A stretch of 64,000 bases of DNA, taken from assembly GCA_001599715.1 (NCBI GenBank), contig BCHU01000008.1:1054001-1118000 (forward strand), written 5' to 3'. Origin of the DNA: Phaeotremella fagi. Lineage: Eukaryota; Basidiomycota; Tremellomycetes; Tremellales; Phaeotremellaceae. Under the pieces are notes generated by a model, which did no database searches, was not told where the DNA came from, and saw nothing but the letters and a program-made list of their open reading frames with translations. Of the stretch, positions 54,498 to 64,000 are shown piece by piece; position 1 is the stretch's first letter, and every line of letters starts with the position of its first letter. A program made the translations under genes and the position numbers.

Positions 54498-54616
54498 TAT
54501 AATAATAGATGTGACTATGGAAGGATATACTGAGTGGCAAGTCTTATTAACTGAATATAAATGACTATAATTATTATCATTGCAGTGTTACTTTCAATGA
54601 ATTCTGTTATCATCCA
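54498..54616 (-). repeat. Right arm of perfect 119-bp inverted repeat
   Basis: Exact reverse complement of 54229-54347. Beyond it a degenerate second copy of the arm's ACTGAGTGG and TAAATATAAATG words appears at 54618-54655, consistent with nested LTR insertions. Confidence 0.95.
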
Positions 54617-54960
54617 GTATACTGAGTGGAAGATGATATTAACTAAATATAAATGGGTACAATGTAGTCCAGTTAGATGTTTGTATAATTAATACTATAA
54701 GTCAAAGAGTAAAAGACTATGAACTAAAAAGGGATAATGATTAGGGGTGAAAAACGAAGGGTTCAGACCTTCTGCCGTGAGATCCAAAGTTAAGGAAAAG
54801 AAATACAAAGTAGTAGAATAAGTGTCCTATATATTTGTCTGAACGAGGGATTCATATGAAACTATCTCATGAATAGTGGAATTGTCACTATCTGAGCGGA
54901 AGTTTCATCAAAGTGTGGAAGTATTAATTGAGGAGAGAAACATGTAACGCCAATCTGATT
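54617..54960 (-). repeat. LTR-like repeat, copy B (inverted)
   Basis: On the minus strand this reads as an LTR like copies A and C: a TTTCTTTTCCTTAACTTTGG tract, then GGTCTGAACCCTTC at 54756-54769, GTTCATAG, and CATTTATATTTAGTTAATA near 54640. Orientation is opposite to A and C. Borders are approximate. Confidence 0.6.
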
Positions 54961-55309
54961 CCGTGTTACGTATTCATTACAATCTACCTCAAGTCATAAT
55001 TCACCCAGCAGGTCAGTGACCAATCCCCTCTTAGTCTTAGTTCCCCCTAGCGCCTCAGCGGGACACTTCACATCACTTGACAAGGAAATTAATAAGAGTA
55101 AGCTCCATAGTGAGGATGTCATGAAGCGCTTCAGTGGAAAATAATCTCAATGGCAAAAAATGGTACTAGAAAACTCAATCAGTGATCAAAGAACCATGGT
55201 GGAACAATCATTAGGACTGAATCGAATGATCAAACCCCTCTAATTTGAAATATTGGGGATAAGGTCGCTTGCCTTCGATCAGGATGATTTGAGAACAATA
55301 GAACAATCA

Positions 55310-55610
55310 AGTCAAGAAGGTATATAAAGGCGGATTGTTTGGATCCTTGTCTCTCTTCTTTTCTTTTCTTTAACTTTGGATTACACAAATAGAAAGCCTG
55401 AACCCTTCACTGCTTTGTCCCTATTCCTCTTACCTCTCTTTTAGTTTATAATCTTAGTAAATAGTCTAGTCAAACATTGTATACATTTATATTTAGTTAA
55501 TACTATTATAACATCCTTTTACTTCATATCTTATCTTTGTTCACCTTGCACCCTTCTTTCCAGCAAGTCAGCAATCCTCCCAAATCCTATCCATCCAACC
55601 CTAGTCCCAT
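55310..55610 (+). repeat. LTR-like repeat, copy C
   Basis: Contains TATATAAAGG (a likely LTR TATA box, near 55320), a pyrimidine tract, TTTAACTTTGG, CCTGAACCCTTC (55397-55408) and CATTTATATTTAGTTAATA near 55485-55503. It ends in a CAAGTCAG word like copy A. Confidence 0.6.
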
Positions 55611-55849
55611 CCCACCTGCGCGACACAGCACAAACAAAGAGTGGACTCTGCACCGGCTCTCCTGTGGTGCTTTCTGAATAAACCAATACAGATACTGAAC
55701 TACAGAGACGCTGAATTTACTGGTTCCTACAAACCACCAAATTTGAATTTAGCAAAGTTTGCTTTGCAATCAATTCAAACTTACAACCACAGAAACAAGC
55801 TCTTTAATTTGAAGAAGCTAACATGAGGAAATGATAACACAAATTATAT

Positions 55850-56290
55850 TAGATGGATTGTCATGAAAAGAGGGATGCTCTGATGCGAACTGTTGGAGCT
55901 AGGTGGGTTTAAACTGAAAAGATTAATAGAGAAACCGGCGGACCTGAGGCGTATAAAGCCTGATGGGCTGCTGAAGTCTACTTTCAAAAGGGCTTGATCA
56001 TTACAATTTGTTGCTTACGTTGCCCATAAACAATATCTTTCTGGTCCTAGACAGTTAATTTGGACTTGAATATCCATCAAGTTGATACCAAAGCGTGAAT
56101 CAGACGAAACCGTCTATCTGGAATGTCCTTAACATTTACGATATATCTGAAGACATGAGTTCTGTCATGAAAAAATCGTTTTACAGGTTAAGACAGCTTC
56201 CAAGATGTTTCCATAAAGCATCAGATGTGGCGCTTCACTTTCAAGGCTTTATTCCAACTGCTAGTTGTTCTTAGACACCTTTTCCTTTGG
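55850..56290 (+). mobile_element. Decayed Ty1/copia reverse-transcriptase fragment
   Basis: Pieces of a copia RT domain in different frames: RTVGARWV near 55880, EAYKA and VYFQKGLDHY near 55940-56005, LDLNIHQVDTKA at 56060-56095, and KKSFYRLRQLPRCFHKA at 56170-56220. These correspond in order to the family blocks RWVFK, RYKARLVA, IHQMDVKTAF and KSLYGLKQSPRQW. Stops and frameshifts show it is dead. The integrase normally found upstream is missing. Confidence 0.75.
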
Positions 56291-56977
56291 GGGTATATTT
56301 ATTTCCACTCGATGCTGATGAACAGCGTATTGCTTGTATTTCAACGTCGAATTCACAACTTACTTTAAAAGATAAACTCAATGCTAAATCTGGGTGCTGT
56401 GACTCTGGGGATAAGACCGCAAGTTTTGCAGGAACGCAATTCAATACTTGAAGGAATCACGCAAATATATCAATCTCCCCTCGACGGTGGATGATGGAAA
56501 ATAGTTCCGTCCTCTAATTCCAGCCTTTGACGTACTTTTCGTTGCAGGGTTGAAGATATGCTAGCACTACAGCTTACTAAATCTCTTTCCAAGATACTCT
56601 CAAGCTATGCTTTCTGAATTATGACAATTGGTCAGTGCTGTGGAAATGCAGTGTTCTCTGACCTTGCTCGTTCAACATGCCTTGCGCCGAGAGGCTATTA
56701 CAGCGATCTTAGGATAACAAAAGGCAAGACTTACAGATGTATCGTGCAAAGGGTCACAAAAGACAGGCGCTGAAAAAGGAAACTAGTTGAGATACATGAG
56801 AACAGATTTATGTACTGATTTGATATTGATCAATGTGTGGAAGAATCTGCCGAGATATCATTGACTTCTTTCGTTGCTGTTGAGACATCTTGTCGGTCTG
56901 TCATCATCTGATGCTACTGTAATTCGTAAGTCGAATTGGCGAATTATATGGCGACTTGTCGTAAATATGGAATTTGT

Positions 56978-59308
56978 TCATTTAGGATGGTGATGCTCAG
57001 TGGGTGTCGGTACGGATTTGGTGAGGAGCTCGTCGACTGAGATCTTAACAAACAAAGTTGCGAACAAGAAACGGGAAAAAAGATGATCGAAAAGGGGAAG
57101 ATAATGGAAACCTGGCGTCAGCAAACCATTATTTCCATTTCTCACCTCTCGGAGCCTCTGTCACAGGTCGGATCCATTGTGCCAATAATGACCGCCCCTT
57201 AATTTCCAAATGGATGAAGACCAGATTCAGAAGGGATGGTGTACTCTCTATAACGAACTCCAAGGTGTCGTTCCACTCTGGATTACAAGCTACACCTTTT
57301 TTCGTACTGGTGTGACGACTCTGTGTACCAATCGTAGCTTCAACCATGAGATCCGGTTGGAGTGGAAGTCGTTGTGCTGAGATGATCTGTATGCGAATCC
57401 GATAGCTATGGACATTCTCTACTTGTTTTTGACGAAGGGCTAAAGGTTTGAGCACGTAGGCATGATTCTGAAACATGGCATGATTGATTATGACGCCGTA
57501 GTCTGAGGATCAGCATCCCATCGAAATACTCAACTTACCCATCTTCTGCCAGTTCAGTGCTACAATCTGGGCACCCGCAGACCAGAAAGGAATCGGGTCA
57601 TAGTTCGAACTTGACATCCTTATACCCTTAGGATACACTCTGGATAAGTGGGAAAAGTTGTGTTTGATCCAATCGCCTTTTTCCTCTTTGAGAATTCGAT
57701 TGGCAGTCTTTTCTGAAAGGGAGAACTGCTCATTGGTCTGGTATGTCACCAACTTTGAGAAGCCTCGATATTTGACACCCATCGTGTAGACCAGAAGGTC
57801 GGCGAGCTTGGTTGAAAACGATGATTTTGGAGTAGATAAACTGAGTTTTCTAGCAAGTCTAGCGAATCCAGAATCAGACTCTGAGGAATCTGTTGTTCCT
57901 TCAATTGGTGAATCTGGAACTGCTTCTTGAATGGCCGGTGGTTTAGTCTGGCATCAGTTGGGCTCGTTCGACGTTTTCTCACCTTGAACATGACACGCCC
58001 CCTCAAGTCGTCTGGACTAGGAAGCGAATTTGAATGTAAAGGCTCTGTGACTAATGATTCCCCAAACGTTTGTTTCAGTATTGTGACCAACATGTCTTGC
58101 TGCTCAACTGAGCAATGTATTTCAGCAGAGATTATGACGGGAAGTGAACTTGTGACAAAGGCGTATGTGTTGATAGCTTGACAAACATCCCGAACGGACA
58201 CGCTGCTGGTTAAAGTCTTTCCATGATAAATGACAGGCTCGTCATCACCATTGTAGCAATCCACTGCTTGATTTAGTTTTCACTCTAAGAGAATGCTTAC
58301 TCTCTACACATCGACAACCAGCGAGTAGGACGCGAATATAGCCATCAACCGTACTTTCCCCCCGCCATTGCTCCCCAACTAGATAAGTGTTGTGAGACGA
58401 AGAGATATAGTATGAAGCAAGAGGTTGGGATAGATCCGCTAGCGAAGGAGGATCGTTGTCTGAAGACGAGAGAAAGTTCGTGAAGGCTTGCAAGGTCCAT
58501 TCTTCTTTTCCCTCAGCGAATTCGTCGAAAATGTTACCAGGATCAATCTAGAAGTGAATCAGAAACAGAAAAGACAGAAGTTTGTAGGTTTGACCCACAT
58601 GTTGTACATCTTTCAAAAACACGTCCACATTTGCCTTAGTCAAAGGAGCAAGCTGCCGTTGCAGTTGTTCAAGATCCGGCCTTCTTTGTGAGCTCTTGAT
58701 GAGTGCCCCAAAAGCAGAAAGATCGATCGAGGACTGAGAGGTCAGAATTGACTCATTACAACCTGACTTACTTTTGGTATCAGATCCGAAGGAATGGTAA
58801 GTCCAATTTGAGAACATAGCCTGACAGCGGTTGCAGGCTCTATGAATTTCGATCCAGCAGGCCAGAGCTGTCTTACCCAGACAGTATCTGGATCCGATCG
58901 ACTGATCTGGGAGACGACATGATCTGAACCTTCTGCGACAAGCCTTTGGAGAGTGTCTATCCACAATTGATAGGTTTCTTCCGACAAAGCAATCATGTGT
59001 AAGACTTTCCACTGTCCACTCCTGACATACACAACTGTAATGCATTTTCTTCCTTTGTTGAGATCTGTTGGTGGTTGCCCAACACGCAGTTCCCGAATCT
59101 GTTTGATTTCCACTGATAATTGAGCTGAATCAGCCGAGACTCCCTTTGACCAAAAAAGATGCTTACCTCTACCGTCGGACTTACTTGTCCATGAAATTGC
59201 ATCTCGTCGCACTCTAATGATAACTTGTTTGATTTTGTTCGACGTGATCTTTAGCATGGGCACTCCAGCTTCCAATTCGGGAGGCACACTATCATCTGAA
59301 GGAGTCAT
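56978..59308 (-). CDS. PLC1: Phosphoinositide-specific phospholipase C, delta type
   Basis: Cleaves PIP2 to IP3 and diacylglycerol at the membrane; in Cryptococcus Plc1 supports stress tolerance and virulence traits. Exons (complement): 59167-59308, 58772-59124, 58599-58733, 58301-58547, 57983-58263, 57539-57947, 57146-57502, 56978-57111, giving 685 aa. Domains: PH-like (ITSNKIKQVIIRVRRDAISW), a reduced EF-hand region, X-box with catalytic His in ASYYISSSHNTYLVGEQ, CRCVEMDCYNGDDEP and a second His in SAEIHCSVEQQ, an acidic linker, Y-box (YTMGVKYRGFSK, SRVYPKGIRMSSSNYDPIPF, QIVALNWQ) and C2 (LMVEATIGTQ, CNPEWNDTLEFVI). Introns 57948-57982 and 57112-57145 are 35 and 34 nt. The 42-nt segment 59125-59166 has intron signals but is in phase. 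Confidence 0.93.
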
Positions 59309-59521
59309 TGACAATGTGATATGAATTGAAAAATCACGCCGACGAAAGAATCAAGACGGAGAATATATTCAAACCAAGTTGTATAATTAGCTCGGAATCT
59401 GGAGCCCCGCAAATTCTCATTCAACATCATCATACATAAATATCATTTAAGTTTACAGGAAATACATAATTGGTACAAAATCTAGAGCATCTTCGATCTC
59501 ATCGTTAACATGAAGCCAACG

Positions 59522-62359
59522 TTAATATGGACTATTGACGATAGAACTGTGCGAATCTCTAACTTTCTTGGTAGGCGTAGAGAGCGAAGAACGAGAGAGT
59601 AACGAAGAACGAGTAGGCTGGACAGTTTGTTTAGCGCTCGTAGATTTCCATCTCAACCTACCTTTGCTAAATCTTTCTTGTTCGCCATCAGAACATTATG
59701 CTCTAAAGCAACGATGATATTCTTATCTGCACCGTACTTGAAGTTGTCTGCGACCACACGTGAGTCGTATTGCTAAGAACTTGTCAGACAACCTTATCAC
59801 CAAATATCACAAACCTTTATTTGATAATCATCGAAACGTCCTTGTTTTAAACGGCGGAAATTCCCTGCCCAGGTCAGTCACTGGTCACTACGATTGCTCA
59901 CATGTGATAACGTATTTTCCTGTGGACGTGACGATGGTTTTCTCTTCCTCATTAACGCCAGTGTTGAATCTAAAATTTAGCCTTGAAATGCTGCCCACTT
60001 ACCTCGCAGGAGTGAATGATATAGGGTCCGCCATATAAGCAACGTGTTCTGATTTCAACTGTAAACGTCTTGGAACCGGTTTGCTTTCAGCAGGGAAGCT
60101 GCGATCGAAGCCAAGAGACCCTTTGTATTTTCCATCACCAATTAGAGTGTCAATCAGTAAGAGATATGTCTTGCAAGTCGCGACCAGCCATCGACCATCA
60201 GCAGAAACATCAACTCCTATAATTGGATCTCCCAAAGCAGGAAGAGCAGTCTAATTAAAAGTTAATAAGTGCAAAGTACAAAGATCTCACCTTGGCGTTC
60301 TTGCCAATTTGATCGAATAGCCTGATATCACCTTTGTTGCTGGCTACGACCAGTTTTCCAGATTCAGTCGTTGCTGCAGCCGAAAAGTCATTTTTGCTAG
60401 CGTACTGCTTGAATTGAGATTCGACCAATTTGTTGCCGGAAACTCTAGGATCGATTCGGAATAAACCATTGTGCGCTAATGTCAGTCTTTCTCGAAGAGG
60501 AAAACCTACAGTGACCGATAAGCGTTTGCTCTGGGTTCATTTGAGCGTATTTTGACCTGAAATTAATATTGTTTCAGATTTCGTTACGTACTCTGGTAAA
60601 ATATTGTCAACCTCAACACTATCTGAAACCCTCCACTCGTCAACAATCTTCCCATATTCTAAATCCATGCGGAAAAGAGAATTCGGATTTGAGGGATCAA
60701 GTAGAAGCATATCGCTATCTTGATTGTGAAGCATCATCTACAGGTCAATTTCAAAGAATGTTGCACACTCACTTTTCTAGGAGAAAATGATTTCCCTTTC
60801 ATATCTTTGACACGGTCGATGGCTGTCCTGAATTTCACCTTATCGTTTGCGTGAGCAAAAACACCGATCATGTCACCTCGCGTGACGAATGACAAGTCGT
60901 TCTTATAACCAACAGCTAGTTGTTCGTTCTTGGATCCTCGAACAAAAGCTTCGGATTCACTCTCTGAGCCATCATCCTCTTCCGCTTCCGAGGCACTCTC
61001 TTCATCGTCCGATTGCTCTCCTTCTTTGTCTGGTTCTTCTTCTACATCAACCATCTCGACATCTTCATATTGCTCTTGAATATAACGTTGTTCATCAGGT
61101 CGCACTTTGGCATATCGGGTTTGATTCTGTCTTTCCCACATGTAGATGGCGAAATTGTCTTTCCAAGCATTGAAAGCGTCGGAAGAGAAGCGAAGGCACC
61201 ATGTCACAGCGGACAGTCCCTCACTTGCGCGGAAAGTGAACATGAAGGCGTAGTTCGTCTGCATTCTATCAGCAGCGTATCGATCGTGCACTTACCATAT
61301 CGAATCTGGCATTCATATCTTCATCCAATGGGATCGAAAGATGGACGTTTGAGTCCTTTCTGACCACCATCCAGGCTTGACGATGATTAGCTCAACCCAA
61401 TGTAAGACTTACTGTCGAATTTCCCATCGTTTGTAGCCAAGTCAACGTCAACCTGTTTTTCTTGTAGAACAAAAAGATCATCTGTGGTATCGAAAATATA
61501 TAGATCGGCTGCTGTTCTGGATAGAACGGGTACATCTTTGAAAGGATCGCTACCTTCGGCGACAGCAGGTTCTTCAACTACCACAGGAGTAGCTTGAGCA
61601 CCAACAGGTTGTTCACGAGATTCAACGTATTTCAAACTCTCAAGATCCGCTTCTGACGCTTCCTCGTGCGAACGATTGAATTTCTGAAGTAAGTTAGACC
61701 CTATAACTGAACTTACCCTTTCATATACACAATGGAGCATCGTTATCTCAAACAAAGAGCTAGTGGCTTTGGAGACGGACTGAAAATCAGCTTAGCTCAG
61801 CGATAACGACGTACTTTGTTGCAAACAAACTCCCAAAGATCACCATCATCTCCACTGATATCTCTCCAGGCGAACGTTGCATCACCATCCAATTCGCCGA
61901 AACGAACTTGCAGCGCTTGATCAATGAGGAAGGCTCGTTCATCGTCGGCTAAAGAATTAAGATTAGGATAAGATCTCTCGACGTGATAACCCACTCTCAG
62001 CATCTTCTTCTAACAATTGCTCTTCGCCCTCTTCATACGCTCTTGTAACAACTAACTGGTACTGAAACTCAGTCCCGGTGCGCCTAATGGTTGCAACGGC
62101 ATCCTTGAATCTTTTCGTTAGGATAGATAATCCCGAAATCTAAACTTACATGCACTCCCTTGATCCTTTGATACTATCTGGTCGAACGAGATAAAGTTGA
62201 CCAGCGGGTATTTGAATAAGCTCAGGATTGGCGGGATTGCCTGTAAGTCAGTGGAATGATAGAATGAATAGCCTACCCCACATCTGTCCAAATACTGTGA
62301 AACGTCAATTTGATAGGTTAAAGAAGAGGAAACGACTAACGAGATTTGAGCACAAACAT
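59522..62359 (-). CDS. VID27: Vid27 family cytoplasmic WD-like protein
   Basis: Homologue of yeast Vid27, linked to vacuole import and degradation; the biochemical role is not known. Sixteen exons (complement): 62341-62359, 62150-62240, 61995-62110, 61815-61948, 61717-61779, 61413-61683, 61296-61375, 60773-61258, 60592-60737, 60510-60556, 60291-60475, 60003-60250, 59902-59969, 59815-59864, 59662-59772, 59522-59617, giving 736 aa. It has the N-terminal Vid27 part (MFVLKSRNPANPELIQIPAG, LYLVRPDS), a PH-like middle (NYAFMFTFRASEG), a long acidic Glu/Asp/Ser tract, and the C-terminal beta-propeller (LLDPSNPNSLFRMDLEYGKI, GLFRIDPRVSGNKLVES, VSADGRWLVATCKTYLLLID, YVITWNFRRLKQG, VVADNFKYGADKNIIVAL). 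All sixteen exons close in frame. Confidence 0.95.
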
Positions 62360-62820
62360 TGTGGAATGTGAATGCCGGTGCTGAGGGAAAGATTTTATCG
62401 GACGAAGATCGTTGAGAGGGAACTTGAGGTTCTAGATAAGATATAAGAGAAGTGAGCGCTAAGTATAGAAGGTATGAGATTATATACGAAATAAGAGGAC
62501 AGTTGAATAGTTATCAGTAGTTAAAGTTATAGTTATGGCAGGTCAGTTTAGAGATACAAGTACAGCTACAGGTTATTGATTTATTGGTGGCGAAACCACG
62601 TGGTGTCTATTTGGTTATTGGATAAAATGAAAATAAATAAACGAATAAATTTAAAAGATAAATCTGAATGAAGTCATCTGTTATCTGTACGCACACGCGT
62701 TGGATGATTGTTTTTGGCTGGTACTGGTGATTAACGTTGAGATATTCATTCATTTCTTCACTCATTTTCTTCACTCATACTCAATAACTCCCCATACCTA
62801 CATCCTAAACACATCACACA
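62360..62820. promoter_or_regulatory. Divergent promoter VID27 / RPT2
   Basis: 461 bp between the two start codons, with both promoters inside. GGTGGCGAAACCAC at 62586-62599 contains GGTGGCAAA-like sequence (the yeast proteasome-associated control element, PACE) with one inserted base. I treat it as suggestive only. Confidence 0.45.
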
Positions 62821-64000
62821 ATGGTAAGTACCGTTCATCGCTATCCTCTCCCGCATACATTTATTCACCACTCACCTTCTCCCAAAAGGGTCAAGCTCCT
62901 TCTACCGGTGCTGGTTCTGGAGGTCCTCCTAAGGATAGCAAAGATGGTAAAGACAAGGTAAGTTTGGGCTAAGTGTTATGTTCCTTGAGTAGTCTCAAAC
63001 ATCTTATCCTTCTCTTAGAAACCAAAATGGGAACCCCCAATTCCTACTAGAGTCGGTAAGAAGAAGGTCAGAAAAGGTCCAGATACTGCATCTCGACTTC
63101 CACCAATTTATCCAACTACTCGATGTAAATTAAAAATGTTGAAGATGGAAAGAATAAAGGATTATCTATTGATGGAGGAGGAATTTGTCGCCAACCAAGC
63201 AGCTTATTCTGGAGAAGATAGAACAGCAGCTGATAGAGGTAAAGTTGACGAATTACGAGGTTCACCTTTGGGAGTAGGATCATTGGAGGAGATCATTGAT
63301 GACGATCACGCTATCATTTCATCTGGTAACGGTCCTGAATATTACGTTTCTATCATGTCTTTCGTCGACAAGGATTTACTGGAACCAGGATGTTCCGTTC
63401 TTCTCCACCATCGATCACACGCCATTGTTGGTGTTCTTGCAGACGACACCGATCCTATGGTTTCAGTCATGAAACTCGACAAAGCTCCTACGGAAAGTTA
63501 CGCAGATATCGGTGGACTGGAATCACAAATTCAAGAAATCAAGGAATCGGTCGAACTCCCTCTGACGCATCCTGAGTTATACGAAGAAATGGGTATCCGC
63601 CCTCCTAAAGGTGTCATTCTTTATGGTGTCCCTGGTACGGGAAAGACTCTCCTCGCGAAAGCTGTTGCCAATCAAACATCGGCTACTTTCCTTCGTATTG
63701 TTGGTTCGGAACTCATTCAAAAATACCTTGGTGATGGCCCAAAACTTGTTCGAGAATTGTTCCGTGTTGCTGAAGAACATGCGCCAAGTATAGTTTTCAT
63801 TGACGAAATCGATGCTGTCGGGAAAAAACGTTATGATTCTTCATCAGGTGGTCAAAATGAAATTCAACGAACAATGTTAGAACTCCTAAACCAGCTTGAC
63901 GGATTTGATACAAGAGGAGATGTTAAAGTGATCATGGCTACAAATAGAGTTAGTATTGGCTCTGCTCTGATAAAAAACGATATCTCCATCTAACCTCATC
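62821..64000 (+). CDS. RPT2: 26S proteasome ATPase subunit Rpt2 (5' part)
   Basis: One of six AAA+ ATPases of the 19S base; its C-terminus opens the 20S gate. Exons 62821-62823 (ATG only), 62889-62957 and 63019-63948 give the first 334 codons. A GTTAGT donor at 63949 starts an intron that runs past the edge. The N-terminus MGQAPSTG carries the N-myristoylation site known for Rpt2. Then come a coiled-coil segment, the OB fold ([20 protein letters not shown]), Walker A as GVPGTGKT (Val for the usual Ala/Pro), the pore loop [12 protein letters not shown], Walker [30 protein letters not shown] and the sensor-1 MATNR. The initiator exon is three bases long because an intron follows the ATG directly. 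Confidence 0.97.

Noticed and set aside
54305..54540. Two mirror-image frames running into the gap
   Set aside because: They are products of the inverted repeat and undetermined bases, not coding sequence.
58548..59045. 165-codon minus-strand frame overlapping PLC1
   Set aside because: The competing frame holds the family motifs and splices correctly, so this one is a shadow.

Overview
The window is a piece of fungal nuclear genome, most likely from a tremellalean basidiomycete (Cryptococcus / Kwoniella / Tremella type). The evidence is the gene structure: coding sequences are cut by many introns of about 34-60 nt with GTRNGT donors, CTRAY-like branch sites and NAG acceptors. The gene set fits too: a Cuf1-type copper-fist factor, a Ymc1-like carrier, Vid27, a peroxisomal Npy1, Rpt2 and an AA11-like LPMO. 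I rebuilt 22 protein genes exon by exon from the sequence; nearly all close in frame with canonical splice sites. No tRNA, rRNA or CRISPR array was recognised.

Layout. 1-3146 (-): ABCC/Yor1-like transporter running off the left edge. 4154-5302 (-): secreted AA11-like LPMO. 5727-7408 (-): adenylosuccinate synthetase. 8227-9459 (-): Pcl/Pho80-type cyclin. 9460-12487: about 3 kb with no gene I can support. 12488-14152 (-): peroxisomal NADH pyrophosphatase. 15561-16490 (+): fungal membrane protein of unknown function. 16815-18212 (-): unknown protein whose reading frame cannot be joined cleanly. 18729-19736 (-): NFU1. 20059-21147 (+): PEX11 family.

21281-35195 is a metabolic block: a TauD-family dioxygenase, a Gfo/Idh/MocA oxidoreductase, a Zn2Cys6 transcription factor (with an in-frame stop), a GH3 beta-glucosidase with PA14 insert, a phytanoyl-CoA dioxygenase-like enzyme and an MFS sugar transporter. 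Several pairs are divergent, and the composition (regulator + glycosidase + importer + tailoring oxidases) looks like a catabolic gene cluster. Housekeeping and regulatory genes follow: a double-PHD Rco1-like protein, a Ymc1-like mitochondrial carrier, the 1123-aa copper-fist factor, an unknown 387-aa protein, BolA2 and ARF1 (the last two head to head).

47995-56977 is about 9 kb without a functional gene. Its right half is a Ty1/copia retrotransposon graveyard: decayed pre-integrase and reverse-transcriptase pieces, LTR-like repeats in both orientations, and a 150-N assembly gap flanked by a perfect 119-bp inverted repeat. The right end returns to genes: a delta-type phospholipase C (-), VID27 (-) and, divergent from it, the proteasome ATPase RPT2 (+), cut by the right edge.

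Nothing in the window is, to my reading, a wholly new system. The best leads are the candidate sugar/glycoside cluster with its interrupted regulator, the irregular gene at 16815-18212, a class of 34-36-nt introns with some micro-exons, and the palindrome around the gap.
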